A stretch of DNA of 64,000 nt from Cupriavidus sp. EM10 (GCF_018729255.1 NZ_CP076060.1:62001-126000), one strand, 5' to 3'. Counted from the first letter of the stretch, positions 1 to 9,733 are shown. Numbers and translations: made by a program. The notes: generated by a model not told the origin, from the sequence alone.

Positions 1-500
1 GCCGTGGTCACCGGCATCGCCAAGGCGGTATTTCCGCACCAGGCGGCGGGATCGCTGATCGTCCAGAACGGCAAGACCGTCGGCTCCGAGCTGATCGGCC
101 AGCCGTTCTCGGACCCGAAGTACTTCTGGGGCCGCCTGTCGGCCACGGCGCCGATGCCCTATAACGGCGCGGCCTCGGTGGGGTCGAATCTGGGGCCGAC
201 CAATCCGGCGCTGACCGATGCCGCGAAGGCGCGCATCGATGCGCTGCGGGCGGCCGACGCCGATAACCAGGCGGCGGTGCCGGTGGACCTGGTGACGGCA
301 TCGGGCAGCGGTCTTGACCCGCATATCAGCCCGGCGGCGGCGCGATACCAGGCGGCGCGCGTGGCGCGGGTGCGGGGGTATCCGTGGACAAGGTGGAGGC
401 GCTGATCGCTGCCAATACCGAAGGCCCGGGGCTGGGTGTGCTGGGTGAACCGGGCGTGAATGTGCTGAAGCTGAATCTGGCGCTGGATGGTGCGAAGTAG
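1..500 (+). CDS. kdpC: KdpC, potassium-transporting ATPase subunit C (5' truncated, frameshifted)
   Basis: This is the 3' part of the small KdpC subunit of the high-affinity KdpFABC potassium pump, an inner-membrane protein that stabilises the complex and assists ATP binding by KdpB. The window starts inside the gene; frame 1 shows typical KdpC motifs such as [12 protein letters not shown] and [18 protein letters not shown], then [19 protein letters not shown]. That frame ends early at 405. The expected C-terminus (VDKVEALI, then LNLALDGAK) continues in another frame to a stop at 498-500. Adding one G to the G-run at 374-378 joins the two. About 166 of the usual ~190 residues are visible. kdpD and kdpE downstream confirm the assignment. 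The break is probably a base-calling error, though a true pseudogene cannot be excluded. Confidence 0.9.
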
Positions 501-523
501 GGTGGTGGCGGCTGACAGGCTGG

Positions 524-637
524 CCCTCACCCCCGCCCCTCTCCCGCAACCGGGAGAGGGGAGCAAACCGACAGCATTCGAGACACCGTGTGTGGTCTCC
601 CCTCTCCCGCGCGCGGGAGAGGGGCCGGGGGTGAGGG
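524..637. repeat. REP-like inverted palindrome pair
   Basis: Two units lie head to head between kdpC and kdpD. The left unit (524-561) reads CCCTCACCCCCGCCCCTCTC and ends in a small hairpin with arms CTCCCG and CGGGAG. The right unit (599-637) is its reverse complement with a different hairpin loop. Related units occur at 49746-49935 and 63150-63256. They resemble REP/BIME elements that often sit between genes; an effect on mRNA stability or read-through from kdpC to kdpD is possible but inferred. Confidence 0.75.
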
Positions 638-686
638 CAAGCGTCCCCATACCCCGCCTGCGCCTGCGTGGCACAATCCCCGCACG

Positions 687-3524
687 ATGATCGACACCCA
701 CCGCCCGGACCCCGACGCCCTGCTGCAACGCATGCAGGCGGAAGGCGCGCGCGCGGCGCGCGGCAAATTGCGGGTCTACTTTGGTGCATCGGCCGGCGTG
801 GGCAAGACCTTTGCCATGCTGGCCGCCGCGCGCGCCTTGCGCGAACAGGGCGTGGACGTGGTGATCGGCGTGGTCGAAACCCACGGTCGTGCCGAAACCG
901 AATCGCTGGTCAACGGCCTGGAGCGCCTGCCACTGCGCGATGTGCCGTATCGGGACCGCGTGCTGCACGAATTCGATCTCGACGGCGCGCTGGCGCGGCG
1001 TCCGGCGCTGGTGCTGGTCGACGAACTCGCGCATTCCAACGCGGCGGGCAGCCGCCATCCCAAGCGCTGGCAGGACATTCAGGAACTGCAGGCCGCCGGC
1101 ATCGACGTCTGGACCACGGTCAACGTGCAGCACCTGGAGAGCCTGAACCAGGCCGTGGGCGGCATCACCGGCGTGCGCGTCTGGGAAACCGTGCCCGACG
1201 CCGTGTTCGATGGCGCCGACGAAGTGGTGCTGGTGGACCTGCCCGCCGACGAACTGCTGCGCCGGCTGCGCGAGGGCAAGGTCTACCTGCCCGAGCAGGC
1301 GCGCCACGCCGCGCGCAATTTCTTCCGCAAGGGCAACCTGATCGCGCTGCGCGAACTGGCGCTGCGCCGCACCGCCGACCGCGTGGACGACGACGTGCGC
1401 GCCTATCGACACGCCGAGGCCATCCAGCCGGTCTGGCGCACGCGCGAGGCCGTGCTGGCGTGCATCGGCACCGGCGACGATGCCGAGCAGGTGGTGCGCA
1501 GCGCGCGGCGCCTGGCCAGCCAGCTCGATTGCGACTGGCACGTGGTCACCATCGCCACGCCACGGCTGATGCCGCTGGCCGACCCGGTCCGCACGCGCGT
1601 ACGCGCCGCCATGCAGCTGGCCGAGGAACTGGGCGCGCGCACCGAGACGCTGGCCGGGCACGACATGGTCAAGTCGGTGGCCGGCTACGTTCGCCGCCAC
1701 AACCTCACCAAGGTGCTGGTGGGGCGTGCCCGCGCCGACTGGCATGCCGAGGGCAGTCTGCCTGACCGGGCGCGCATGTGGCTGGCGCGCGCGCTGTCGC
1801 CCGTGGTGGGCGCCGGCAACCGGCTGATCGGCCGGCAGACGTTTGCCGATGCGCTGGCCGCCGGGTGTCCCGAAATCGACGTGATCCGCGTGGCAGCCGA
1901 CACCACGCGCGCCGACCTGCGACCCCGCGCCCCACAGGTCGCCGAACCTCGGCCCGAAGCCGATGCCCAGGCGGCGGCCGAACTGGCGCGCCAGCGCCGG
2001 CGCGACTATGCGTTCGCCGTCGTGTGGTGCGCCGGCGCCACGGGGCTGTCCATGCTGGCGAGCCCGTGGGTCGACCTGGTCAATATCGCGATGCTGTTCC
2101 TGGCCGGCGTGGTCGGCGTGGCGCTGCGCCATGGCCGTGGGCCGGCCGCGCTGGCGTCGGTGCTAGCCGTGGCCGCATTCGACTTCTTCTTCGTGCCGCC
2201 CCGGATGTCGTTCGCGGTCAGCGACGTGCAGTACGTGCTGACGTTCCTGGTGCTGCTGACGGTGGGCCTGGTCATCGGCCAGCTCACGGCCGGGCTGCGC
2301 GAGCAGGCCCAGGTGGCCGTGCGGCGCGAGACCGATGCGCGCACGCTTTACGAACTGGCGCGCGAGCTGTCCGCCGCGCTGACCACGGAGCAGGTGGTCG
2401 AGATCGGCAGCCGCTTCATGCGCGCCGCGTTCGATGCGCATGTGACCTTCTTCCTGATGTCCGAGCAGGGGCGGCTGGGGCCGGTGGCCAGCGGCGCGCC
2501 GGGCGAAAAATCCGACAAGGGCGAAGCCATCGACACGGTGCTGGCGCAATGGGTGTTCGACCACGGCCAGCCGGCCGGCACCGGCACCCACACGCTGCCG
2601 GGCAGCACGGTGCTGTACCTGCCGCTCAAGGCGCCGATGCAGACGCGCGGTGTGCTGGCCGTGGAGCCGCGCGCCTGGCACGCGCTGGCCGAGCCGGAGT
2701 TGCGGCGTCAGGCCGATGTGTTCGCCACGCTGATCGCCATCGGCATCGAGCGGCTGCACTATGTGGAAGTGGCGCAGCGCGCGCTGGTATCGATCGAATC
2801 GGAACGGCTGCGCAGTTCGCTGCTGGCCGCCGTGTCGCACGACCTGCGCACGCCGCTGACCGGGCTGATTGGCATGGCGGAGACGCTGCAGCGCGCCACG
2901 CCTCCGCTGATCGGCGACGTGGCCGAGACCGTCGACGCGATTCGCGGCCAGGCGCTGCGCATGCGCACCATGGTGGTGAACCTGCTCGACATGGCGCGGC
3001 TGCAGCAGCCCGACCTGGCCTTGCAGCGCGGCTGGCAGTCGCTGGAGGAACTGGTGGGTGCGGCGCTGGCGTCGATGCGCGAAGCGCTGAAGGCGCACCG
3101 CGTGCAGGTGGCCGACCTGTCCGCGCTGCCGCTGGTGGAGTGCGACGCCGTGCTGATGGAGCGCGTGCTGTGCAACCTGCTGGAAAACGCGGCCAAGTAC
3201 ACCGCGCCCGGCACCGTCGTGCGCATCCGTGGCGAGCTGTCCGACGACGAAGTGCGCCTGGTCGTCGAGGACGAAGGCCCCGGCGTGGCGCCGGGCCAGG
3301 AACGCCACATCTTCGAGAAATTCACGCGCGGCCAGCAGGAATCGGCCACTGCCGGCGTGGGCCTCGGGCTGGCCGTCTGCGACGCCATCATGCAGGCGCA
3401 CGGCGGCCGCATCTGGGTCGAGCCGGCGGCGCCCGGCGCGCGCTTCACGCTGGCGCTGCCACGCGGCAATCCTCCCGCGATCGAGCCGGAACCGCTCGAC
3501 GCCATCCTTTCCGATCCGCACTGA
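687..3524 (+). CDS. kdpD: KdpD, osmosensitive K+ channel sensor histidine kinase
   Basis: KdpD is the membrane sensor kinase that phosphorylates KdpE when potassium is limiting. The protein is 945 residues, the usual size of full KdpD. Visible in order: the N-terminal KdpD domain with Walker A GASAGVGKT at residues 33-41, a Usp-like domain, a cluster of hydrophobic membrane helices near residues 445-540 (WCAGATGLSMLAS to LTFLVLLTVGLVIGQL), a GAF-like linker, the dimerisation domain with SHDLRTPL (phospho-acceptor His about residue 718), and the ATPase domain with NLLENAAKY and GVGLGLAVCDAI. The frame is open further upstream through the REP-like repeat, but ATG 687 begins the conserved protein. 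kdpE starts after one spacer base, so the two are co-transcribed. Confidence 0.96.
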   Translation: MIDTHRPDPDALLQRMQAEGARAARGKLRVYFGASAGVGKTFAMLAAARALREQGVDVVIGVVETHGRAETESLVNGLERLPLRDVPYRDRVLHEFDLDGALARRPALVLVDELAHSNAAGSRHPKRWQDIQELQAAGIDVWTTVNVQHLESLNQAVGGITGVRVWETVPDAVFDGADEVVLVDLPADELLRRLREGKVYLPEQARHAARNFFRKGNLIALRELALRRTADRVDDDVRAYRHAEAIQPVWRTREAVLACIGTGDDAEQVVRSARRLASQLDCDWHVVTIATPRLMPLADPVRTRVRAAMQLAEELGARTETLAGHDMVKSVAGYVRRHNLTKVLVGRARADWHAEGSLPDRARMWLARALSPVVGAGNRLIGRQTFADALAAGCPEIDVIRVAADTTRADLRPRAPQVAEPRPEADAQAAAELARQRRRDYAFAVVWCAGATGLSMLASPWVDLVNIAMLFLAGVVGVALRHGRGPAALASVLAVAAFDFFFVPPRMSFAVSDVQYVLTFLVLLTVGLVIGQLTAGLREQAQVAVRRETDARTLYELARELSAALTTEQVVEIGSRFMRAAFDAHVTFFLMSEQGRLGPVASGAPGEKSDKGEAIDTVLAQWVFDHGQPAGTGTHTLPGSTVLYLPLKAPMQTRGVLAVEPRAWHALAEPELRRQADVFATLIAIGIERLHYVEVAQRALVSIESERLRSSLLAAVSHDLRTPLTGLIGMAETLQRATPPLIGDVAETVDAIRGQALRMRTMVVNLLDMARLQQPDLALQRGWQSLEELVGAALASMREALKAHRVQVADLSALPLVECDAVLMERVLCNLLENAAKYTAPGTVVRIRGELSDDEVRLVVEDEGPGVAPGQERHIFEKFTRGQQESATAGVGLGLAVCDAIMQAHGGRIWVEPAAPGARFTLALPRGNPPAIEPEPLDAILSDPH

Positions 3525-3525
3525 G

Positions 3526-4221
3526 ATGCCATTCGACTATTCGCCGACCGTATTGCTGGTCGAGGACGAACCCCATATCCGCCGCTTCGTGCGCGAATCG
3601 CTGCAGGCCGAGGGCTGCACCGTGCACGAGGCCGATACGCTCAAGCGCGGCCTGATCGATGCCGGCACGCGCCAGCCGGATATCGTGATCCTGGACCTGG
3701 GCCTGCCCGATGGCGACGGCATGACGCTGATCCGCGAAATGCGTACGTGGACCGAAGTGCCGGTGCTGGTGCTGTCGGCGCGCACCGACGAGGCTGACAA
3801 GATCGCCGCGCTCGATGCCGGGGCCGACGACTACCTGACCAAGCCGTTCGGCGTGGGCGAACTGGTGGCGCGCGTGCGCGTGCTGCTGCGCCGCCATGCG
3901 AAGACCAACCCGCAGGGCACGCCGCAGATCGCGTTCGGCGAGGTGCGCGTGGACCTGGCCAACCGGCTGGTCACGCGCGGCGACGCGCAGGTACACCTGA
4001 CGCCCATCGAATACCGGCTGCTGGCGGTGCTGATCGCGCATCGCGGCAAGGTCATGACGCACCGCGAACTGCTGCGCGAGGTGTGGGGGCCGGCCCATTC
4101 GGAAAGCAGCCACTACCTGCGCGTGTACATGGGGCACCTGCGGCACAAGCTGGAAATGGATCCGGCGCAGCCCGTGCACCTGCTGACCGAAGTCGGCGTG
4201 GGGTATCGGTTCGCGGGCTAG
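3526..4221 (+). CDS. kdpE: KdpE, response regulator of the kdp operon
   Basis: KdpE is the cytoplasmic DNA-binding partner of KdpD and activates kdpFABC transcription. The 231-residue protein has the OmpR/PhoB architecture: a receiver domain with acidic pocket VEDE, phospho-acceptor Asp57 in DLGLPDG and the conserved Lys in YLTKPFG, followed by a winged-helix domain with HLTPIEYRLLAVLIAHRGKV and a YLRVYMGHLRHKLE recognition region. The start ATG follows the kdpD stop by one base, which fits translational coupling. The full-length frame is intact. Confidence 0.97.
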   Translation: MPFDYSPTVLLVEDEPHIRRFVRESLQAEGCTVHEADTLKRGLIDAGTRQPDIVILDLGLPDGDGMTLIREMRTWTEVPVLVLSARTDEADKIAALDAGADDYLTKPFGVGELVARVRVLLRRHAKTNPQGTPQIAFGEVRVDLANRLVTRGDAQVHLTPIEYRLLAVLIAHRGKVMTHRELLREVWGPAHSESSHYLRVYMGHLRHKLEMDPAQPVHLLTEVGVGYRFAG

Positions 4222-4261
4222 CGGCGGCTATGTCCGATCCCTTCCATCCGCTTCCATCCCG

Positions 4262-4305
4262 TTCCATGGTCCGGCGCGTTGCCGTCTGAAAGCATGGGTC
4301 TTGCT
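4262..4305 (+). promoter_or_regulatory. Conserved upstream element, sigma-54-like, before first head-repeat gene
   Basis: A 43-base block here matches 13456-13499 upstream of the second head-repeat gene at about 30 of 43 positions with no gaps, including TTCCATG at the left and TCTGAAAGCATGG then CTTGC at the right. The right part, AGCATGGGTCTTGC, has the -24/-12 spacing of a sigma-54 promoter (ten bases between the two dinucleotides), but has AG in place of the usual GG. It ends about 65 bases before the start codon. The promoter reading is inference; the conservation is seen directly. Confidence 0.45.
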
Positions 4306-4370
4306 ACCGGAGCCACGTGTCACGCGCGGCTGCGGCGGCGCTTCCCAATTCAGACATCTGGAGCAACGCA

Positions 4371-5345
4371 ATGACTCAGCAAGCAAGCACGGCCGCGGCA
4401 ATCGCAGCAGGCGTCCCCTATTTCCGTGCCAACAGCACCGGCCCCGACGCCAACGCCTCCGGCGGCAACGCGATAGCCATCGGACAATCGGCAGCAGCCA
4501 CGGTGGGCGATTCGATCGCCATCGGCGATACGGCGCTGGCCGACGGCGATCACAACACGCTGGCAATTGGCACCGGCGCTCACAGCGGCAAGAGCTACAG
4601 CGCGGCGGTGGGCCGGGAGGCCAAGGCCACTGCGGGGTGGTCAACGGCGCTGGGCGCCCTCAGTGCCGCCAGCGGCGACAACGGCACCGCGCTGGGCGGC
4701 TTTGCCGTTGCATCGGCCCTCAACGCCACTGCCGTGGGTATCAAGGCCGCCGCCGTTGCCGAAAGTGCAACCGCATTCGGGCAACTGGCCAATGCGACGG
4801 CGCCCTATAGCGTTGCCATCGGCGTGGGCAGCGTCGCCGGCGCAAGCGATGCCATCGCTATCGGCACGAAAGCGGGCGCCTCGGCAGCCAATTCGATCGC
4901 GCTGGGCCTTGCCTTGGTATCGGCGGTGCGCGGCATCGCGATTGGCGACCAGAGCTATGTCAGTGGTTCGCAAGCCGTGGCGATTGGATCGAATTCCAGC
5001 GCCAGCGCATTGTTCGCCGATGCTATCGGGGCGAACTCGCAAGCCACGCAGCCCGGCGCCGTCGCCCTGGGGACCCAATCGACCGCCACGGCGATCTTCA
5101 GCACCGCGCTGGGCAGCCAGGCAAAAGCCAACGTGGACTATGGCGTGGCGATTGGCTACGGATCGGTATGCGACCGGGCTGAGGCCGTGTCGGTCGGCCG
5201 GGCGGGTGTCCGGACGCGGCAGATCGTCAATGTGGCGGCTGGCACCGAGCCCAACGACGCGGTCAACGTCGAGCAATTCCTGGCGATGCGTGCTCAGCTT
5301 GCCGCGCTGACCAGCCGGGTGACGGCGCTGGAAAACGCCAGCTAG
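4371..5345 (+). CDS. Anchor-less YadA-head (Hep_Hag) repeat protein 1
   Basis: A 324-residue protein made almost entirely of short beta-roll repeats of the trimeric-autotransporter head type (pattern xAIGxxAxAxxxxSxALG), preceded by PYFRANSTGPDANASG. It ends in a neck (RQIVNVAAG, then DAVNVEQF) and a short heptad-like tail (LAALTSRVTALENAS). Full autotransporter adhesins start with a long signal peptide and end with a four-strand membrane anchor; neither is present. The start at MTQQAST is chosen because GGAGCAAC lies just upstream and the two paralogues (13569 and 14790) also begin MTQ. It probably forms a trimer, but cell location and function are unknown. It precedes the Sel1 and amidoligase/transglutaminase genes. 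Confidence 0.85.
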   Translation: MTQQASTAAAIAAGVPYFRANSTGPDANASGGNAIAIGQSAAATVGDSIAIGDTALADGDHNTLAIGTGAHSGKSYSAAVGREAKATAGWSTALGALSAASGDNGTALGGFAVASALNATAVGIKAAAVAESATAFGQLANATAPYSVAIGVGSVAGASDAIAIGTKAGASAANSIALGLALVSAVRGIAIGDQSYVSGSQAVAIGSNSSASALFADAIGANSQATQPGAVALGTQSTATAIFSTALGSQAKANVDYGVAIGYGSVCDRAEAVSVGRAGVRTRQIVNVAAGTEPNDAVNVEQFLAMRAQLAALTSRVTALENAS

Positions 5346-5363
5346 ACGCTGCACGCCCCCGCT

Positions 5364-5400
5364 CCCCGCCCGGCGGCCGGCCCGGGCGGGGTTAATTATT
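5364..5400 (+). terminator. Intrinsic terminator after head-repeat gene 1
   Basis: A perfect 10-bp stem (CCCCGCCCGG at 5364-5373 with CCGGGCGGGG at 5382-5391) is followed by TTAATTATT. This would end transcription of the first head-repeat gene. The following 125 bases are AT-rich, hold a CGATT-N9-AATCG inverted repeat at about 5424-5442, and probably carry the promoter of the Sel1 gene. Confidence 0.7.
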
Positions 5401-5525
5401 CATAAGAAGAATATAAAATTGGAGCGATTGCCTAATGTAATCGTTCATGTTCATGGCAGACCCGACGGATCGCCATCTACACTAAATAGACACCTCTCCC
5501 GCCCCTTCGGATTCCGGAGCCCGTC

Positions 5526-6223
5526 ATGCCTGGTAATTCCGCCCCAAAGATCCGTCTGGCCGCGCTGGTCATCGCCTGCGCATTCGGGCTGCCCATCCAT
5601 GCGGCAACCGAACCCCCGCGCCCGCCCAGGCCCAGACCCGAGCGGCGGTAACCGCCTACGAGGCGGGGCAGTTCGATGCCGCGATCAAGGGCTTTGCCGA
5701 GGCGGCCCAGAAGGGCAACCGGCTGGCCCAGTTCAACTACGCGATGATGCTGCTGCGTGGCGAAGGCACCACGGCGAAGCCGCAAGAGGCGCTGGTATGG
5801 CTGCGGCGTGCGGCCGACAACCAGATGACACATGCGCAGTTCACATTCGGGGATCTGTACGAGCGCGGCGAACTGGTGCCGAAGTCGCTGGAGGAGGCCA
5901 ACCGCTGGTACGAGCGGGCGGCGCAGGGCGGCCATGTCCAGGCGCAGGTGGCGCTGGCCACCAACTACTTCACGGGGCGCGGCGTGCCGCTCGACTACGG
6001 CAAGGCTTTCACGTGGTATTCGAAGGCGGCTTCGGCGGGCGACGGCAGCGCGCAGTACATCGTGGGCAGCTACTACGAGCGCGGCTATCCGGGCATCGTC
6101 GACAAGGACATCGAGCAGGCCAAGATCTGGTACGCCCGGGCGGCCTCGCATGGCGATCCGGGTGCTTTGGCCAAGCTGCGCTCGTTGCTCGAGGAAGCCT
6201 TGCGCGCCAGGAGCCAGATGTAG
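5526..6223 (+). CDS. Secreted Sel1-repeat (TPR-like) protein, frameshifted
   Basis: ATG 5526 opens a clear signal peptide (LAALVIACAFGLPIHAATEP) after a GGAG ribosome site, but this frame stops at 5651. The body continues in another frame (AAVTAYEAGQFDAAIKGFAE) to 6223. One extra C in the run at 5613-5617 joins them into a protein of about 230 residues. The body has four to five Sel1-like repeats with the usual A.....W...AA..G..A pattern, for example EALVWLRRAADNQMTHAQF and YGKAFTWYSKAASAGDGSA. Sel1 proteins act as scaffolds or adaptors for envelope or secreted partners. Its place between a head-repeat gene and the amidoligase genes suggests, but does not prove, a role in the same system. Confidence 0.8.
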
Positions 6224-6310
6224 GCCAGATGTGAGCCGCCGCCCGCCGGCAGGGCCGGGCGGTACAAGTCTTGCTAAGCCTGACGCTACACACAACCCCG
6301 GGGGTCGCCA

Positions 6311-9300
6311 GTGGTCACGCACGTCGCGCTGAGTCATGTCACACACTATCGCTACGACCGCCCGGTGCAGTTGTCGCCACAGGTCGTGCGCCTGCGTCCG
6401 GCGCCGCATTGCCGGACGCCGATCCTGTCGTACTCGCTGCGCATCGAACCGGTGCAGCATTTCGTCAACTGGCAGCAGGACCCGTTCTCGAACTACCTGG
6501 CCCGGCTGGTGATTCCGGAGAAGACCACGGAATTTTGCGTCACCGTGGACCTGATCGCCGAGATGGCGGTCTACAACCCGTTCGACTTCTTCCTGGAGCC
6601 GTCTGCCGAGAAGATTCCATTCACCTACGATGCCGGGCTGGCGCATGACCTCGCGCCCTATCTGGCCAAGGACCCGCTGACGCCGCGGCTGGCCGCGTTT
6701 GTCGACAGCATCGACCGCGCGCCGCGCGCCACGCTGGATTTCCTGGTGGACCTGAACCAGCGCCTGCAGCGCGAGATCCGCTACCTGATCCGCATGGAGC
6801 CGGGCGTGCAGTCGCCCGAGACCACGCTGGAGAACGCGTCGGGGTCGTGCCGCGATACCGGTTGGCTGCTGGTGCAGACATTGCGACATCTCGGGCTGGC
6901 GGCGCGCTTCGTGTCGGGCTACCTGCTGCAGTTGACGCCCGACGTGAAGGCGGTGGACGGCCCGGTCGGGGCCGAGGCCGATTTCACCGACCTGCACGCC
7001 TGGTGCGAGGTCTACCTGCCCGGCGCGGGCTGGATCGGGCTGGACCCCACTTCGGGCCTGCTGGCCGGCGAAGGCCATATCCCGCTGGCCTGCACGCCCG
7101 AGCCGGGCAGCGCGGCCCCGGTCAGCGGCGCGGTGGACGAATGCAAGGTCGAGTTCGAGCACCACATGTCGATCTCGCGGATCTACGAATCGCCGCGCGT
7201 CACCAAGCCCTATACCGATGCACAGTGGACGGCCATCGACGCGGCCGGGCTGGCCGTCGACCGCCAGTTGCAGACGCTGGACGTCCGGCTGACGATGGGC
7301 GGCGAGCCCACCTTCGTCTCGGCGCGCGACCGCGACGGCGCGGAATGGAATACCGACGCGCTTGGCCCCACCAAGCGCGGGCTGGCCACCGAACTCGTGC
7401 ACAAGCTTCGTGCACGCTACGGCGCGGGCGGCTTCCTGCATTTCGGCCAGGGCAAGTGGTATCCGGGCGAACAGCTGCCGCGCTGGGCGCTGTCGATCTG
7501 CTGGCGCGCCGATGGCCAGCCTTGCTGGCAAGACCCGTCGCTGTTTGCCGATGAACGCCAGCCCGACCACTACACCCCGGCCGACGCCCAGCGCTTCCTG
7601 GAAACGCTGACGCGCCGGCTGGGCCTCGATGCCGCCTGCATCCAGCCCGGCTACGAGGACGTCTGGTACTACCTGTGGCGCGAGCGCCGGCTGCCCGTCA
7701 ACGTCGATCCGTTCGAAGCGAAGCTCGACGACGAACTGGAGCGCACGCGGCTGCGGCGCGTGTTCGATGCCGGCCTGGCCAGCGTCACCGGCTATGTACT
7801 GCCACTGGCGCGCGACGACCAGAGCGGCGGCTGGCTGACCGGCCGCTGGTTCCTGCGCGACGAGCGCATGTACCTGCTGCCCGGCGATTCGCCGATGGGC
7901 TACCGGTTGCCGCTCGATGCGCTGCCGTGGGCGTCGAAGGCCGATTATCCGTGGCAGTTCGAGCAGGACCCGTTCGCGCCCCGCGCCCCGCTGCCGGCTT
8001 CGGCGCCGCTGCGTGCGCAGTCGCCGGCCGCCTACAGTCCGGCGGCGATGGCCACCCGCAGGGCCGAGGCGCGCGGCCAGGCTCGCACAGGTAGTCATTT
8101 CGCCACGTCGGCCACGGCACCGGCGCGCGGTGCATCGGACAAGGACACCATCCGCACGGCGCTCTGCGTGGAAGTCCGCCACCCGAGCCGGGCCGCCGGC
8201 CCCGCCGTCGAAGCGAAGTCGATGGACGACAGGCGCGGCATCCTTTATGTCTTCATGCCGCCGCTGACCGTGCTGGAGGATTACCTGGCGCTGCTGGCCG
8301 AGGTGGAGGCCACCGCGGCCGAACTGGGCGTCAGGATCGTGCTGGAAGGTTACCCGCCGCCGCGCGACGCGCGCCTGAAGCTGCTGCAGGTGACGCCCGA
8401 CCCCGGCGTGATCGAGGTCAATATCCATCCCGCCGCCAACTGGCCCGAGCTGGTGGACCACACCGACTACCTGTACCAGGCCGCGCACGAGACCCACCTG
8501 TCGACCGAGAAATTCATGCTCGACGGGCGCCACACCGGCACCGGCGGCGGCAACCATTTCGTGCTGGGCGGCGCCACGCCGGCCGATAGCCCGTTCCTGC
8601 GCCGGCCCGACGTGCTGGCCAGCCTGATCGCGTACTGGCACAACCATCCATCGCTGTCGTACCTGTTCTCGGGGTTGTTCATCGGCCCCACCAGCCAGGC
8701 GCCGCGCGTGGACGAGGCGCGCAACGACCAGGTGTACGAACTGGGCATCGCCTTCGACGAACTGCGCCGCCAGCTCGACATGAGCCAGGTGGTCGGCAAC
8801 GGCCACGTGCCGCCGTGGCTGATCGACCGCATCCTGCGCAACCTGCTGGTCGACGTGACGGGCAACACGCATCGGTCCGAATTCTGCATCGACAAGCTGT
8901 ACTCGCCCGATGGCCCCACAGGCCGGCTGGGCCTGCTGGAACTGCGCGCGTTCGAAATGCCGCCGCATGCGCGCATGAGCCTGGTGCAGCAACTGCTGCT
9001 GCGCGCGATGGTGGCGCGTTTCTGGCAAACGCCGTACACGGCGCGGCTCACGCGCTGGGGTACGGCGCTGCACGACCGCTTCATGCTCGGCACCTTCGTG
9101 CAGATGGATTTCGACGATGTCCTGGCCGAAATGCGCGCGGCCGGCTTTGTCTTCGAGTCGAGCTGGTTCGCGCCGCATTTCGAGTTCCGCTTCCCGCGCG
9201 TGGGTGAACTGGACGTGGCCGGGCTGTCGCTGACGCTGCGCACCGCGCTGGAGCCGTGGCACGTGATGGGCGAGGAGGGCGCGGCCGGCGGCACGGTGCG

Positions 9301-9733
9301 CTACGTCGATTCGTCGGTGGAACGGATCGAGGTCAGCGTGCTGGGCCTGAACGACAATCGGCACGTGGTCACGGTCAACGGCCAGACCGTTCCGCTGCAG
9401 CCCACCGGGCGGGCGGGCGAGTTCGTGGCCGGGGTGCGCTACCGCGCCTGGGCGCCGCCGTCGTCGCTGCATCCGACCATCCCGTCGCACGCGCCGCTGA
9501 CGTTCGACGTGGTGGATACGTGGATGGACCGCAGCCTGGGCGGCTGTCAGTATCATGTTTCGCACCCGGGCGGCCGTAATTACCAGACGTTCCCGGTCAA
9601 CGCCTACGAGGCCGAAAGCAGGCGGCTGGCGCGCTTCTTCATGATCGGCCATACGCCGGGCCGGTCCGTGGCGCCGCCGCCACGCCGCAGCCTGGAATTT
9701 CCGTTCACGCTGGACCTGCGTGATATCGCCTAG
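6311..9733 (+). CDS. Transglutaminase-like / DUF2126 putative amidoligase fusion protein
   Basis: A 1140-residue cytoplasmic protein starting at GTG 6311. The N-terminal part has the bacterial transglutaminase N domain (HVTHYRYDRPVQLSPQVVRL) and a papain-like core with the expected triad: Cys in ASGSCRDTGWLL, His in DLHAWCEVY and Asp in GLDPTSG. A variable linker near residues 555-635 leads into the C-terminal DUF2126 region, classed in Pfam as a putative amidoligase related to glutamine synthetase; the stretch GGGNHFVLGGATPADSPF is conserved there. Genes of this type are regularly found with ATP-grasp/alpha-E and small transglutaminase genes, as here. Predicted to build or remove isopeptide-type bonds; no substrate is established for the family. 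Confidence 0.9.
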   Translation: MVTHVALSHVTHYRYDRPVQLSPQVVRLRPAPHCRTPILSYSLRIEPVQHFVNWQQDPFSNYLARLVIPEKTTEFCVTVDLIAEMAVYNPFDFFLEPSAEKIPFTYDAGLAHDLAPYLAKDPLTPRLAAFVDSIDRAPRATLDFLVDLNQRLQREIRYLIRMEPGVQSPETTLENASGSCRDTGWLLVQTLRHLGLAARFVSGYLLQLTPDVKAVDGPVGAEADFTDLHAWCEVYLPGAGWIGLDPTSGLLAGEGHIPLACTPEPGSAAPVSGAVDECKVEFEHHMSISRIYESPRVTKPYTDAQWTAIDAAGLAVDRQLQTLDVRLTMGGEPTFVSARDRDGAEWNTDALGPTKRGLATELVHKLRARYGAGGFLHFGQGKWYPGEQLPRWALSICWRADGQPCWQDPSLFADERQPDHYTPADAQRFLETLTRRLGLDAACIQPGYEDVWYYLWRERRLPVNVDPFEAKLDDELERTRLRRVFDAGLASVTGYVLPLARDDQSGGWLTGRWFLRDERMYLLPGDSPMGYRLPLDALPWASKADYPWQFEQDPFAPRAPLPASAPLRAQSPAAYSPAAMATRRAEARGQARTGSHFATSATAPARGASDKDTIRTALCVEVRHPSRAAGPAVEAKSMDDRRGILYVFMPPLTVLEDYLALLAEVEATAAELGVRIVLEGYPPPRDARLKLLQVTPDPGVIEVNIHPAANWPELVDHTDYLYQAAHETHLSTEKFMLDGRHTGTGGGNHFVLGGATPADSPFLRRPDVLASLIAYWHNHPSLSYLFSGLFIGPTSQAPRVDEARNDQVYELGIAFDELRRQLDMSQVVGNGHVPPWLIDRILRNLLVDVTGNTHRSEFCIDKLYSPDGPTGRLGLLELRAFEMPPHARMSLVQQLLLRAMVARFWQTPYTARLTRWGTALHDRFMLGTFVQMDFDDVLAEMRAAGFVFESSWFAPHFEFRFPRVGELDVAGLSLTLRTALEPWHVMGEEGAAGGTVRYVDSSVERIEVSVLGLNDNRHVVTVNGQTVPLQPTGRAGEFVAGVRYRAWAPPSSLHPTIPSHAPLTFDVVDTWMDRSLGGCQYHVSHPGGRNYQTFPVNAYEAESRRLARFFMIGHTPGRSVAPPPRRSLEFPFTLDLRDIA

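Noticed and set aside
159..2132. Long minus-strand open frame across kdpC-kdpD
   Set aside because: It runs through the REP-like repeat and shows no domain; it is a shadow of kdpD.
5477..9652. A 1391-codon open frame on the minus strand opposite the transglutaminase-DUF2126 gene
   Set aside because: It has no recognisable domain, is rich in Arg/His/Gln/Ala as expected from a GC-rich antisense frame, and the plus-strand frame has clear catalytic motifs.
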